Source of the DNA: Desulfobacterales bacterium
Lineage (GTDB): Bacteria; Desulfobacterota; Desulfobacteria; Desulfobacterales; JAUCGF01
Assembly: GCA_029940345.1 (NCBI GenBank)
Contig: JAOZRC010000059.1
Coordinates: forward strand, 1 to 14,361
DNA: 14,361 bases
Direction: 5' to 3'
Shown here piece by piece: positions 14,349 to 14,361 of the stretch. The position numbers and the translations under genes are program-made. The notes beneath the pieces were generated by a model, which worked only from the letters and a program-made list of their open reading frames with translations, did no database searches and was not told the origin of the DNA. Position 1 is the stretch's first letter; each line of letters opens with the position of its first letter.

Positions 14349-14361
14349 TTATTTGGTAAGG

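Larger units (their letters stand above)
13149..14361. other. Gene-free repeat region downstream of rel
   Basis: About 1.2 kb with no intact gene. It contains short tandem repeats, a nested palindrome, a half-copy of the MITE-like element, a third copy of the 40-nt unit, a gene remnant between direct repeats, and REP-like hairpins at the right edge. These are listed separately. I see no clear factor-independent terminator directly after rel. Confidence 0.7.

Noticed and set aside
13149..14361. CRISPR array or attachment site in the repeat region
   Set aside because: Repeats are of different families, irregularly spaced and mostly palindromic; there are no regular spacers, cas genes or integrase.

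Overview
The window looks like a piece of a Gram-negative, probably anaerobic deltaproteobacterial-type chromosome (Desulfobacterota, most likely Desulfobacterales). This is an inference. It rests on the ispG-proS-rel gene order, an archaeal/eukaryotic-type prolyl-tRNA synthetase, an ExeA/GspA-type secretion ATPase beside a periplasmic parvulin, and intergenic spaces full of short palindromic repeats. I cannot assign a species.

Left part, all on the minus strand. Positions 1-1081 hold the N-terminal 360 codons of a P-loop ATPase cut by the window edge. Behind its start lies a large, nearly palindromic inverted repeat (1131-1222). Next comes a transcriptionally parallel group reading right to left: a secreted SurA/PpiC-like peptidyl-prolyl isomerase (6890-5784), an ExeA/GspA ATPase with a peptidoglycan-binding domain only 5 bp downstream (5778-4060), and a CHASE2-adenylate cyclase (3941-1428). 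The first two are almost certainly one operon acting at the cell envelope. The cyclase follows after 118 bp and may or may not share the transcript.

Centre, plus strand. A 461-bp divergent intergenic region carries an 11-bp inverted repeat and a plausible sigma70-type promoter leading to ispG (isoprenoid precursor synthesis), proS (prolyl-tRNA synthetase) and rel (bifunctional (p)ppGpp synthetase/hydrolase). Two insertions break this housekeeping series. A DUF2281-type antitoxin and PemK/MazF-type toxin pair sits between ispG and proS. A 154-bp MITE-like element, with a 31-position hairpin and TA-flanked terminal repeats, sits between proS and rel.

Right part (13149-14361) has no intact gene. 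It is a collection of repeats: a nested palindrome, a truncated second copy of the MITE-like element, a third copy of the 40-nt unit that forms the inverted repeat in front of the left-end ATPase, and a cluster of REP-like hairpins. It also holds a minus-strand remnant of a surface/FG-GAP-type protein N-domain lying between two identical 25-bp direct repeats. The strongest leads are the 40-nt repeat family tied to the ATPase gene, the MITE-like family, and the repeat-bounded gene remnant. I do not see a CRISPR array, tRNA, rRNA, complete insertion sequence or a clearly new defence system.
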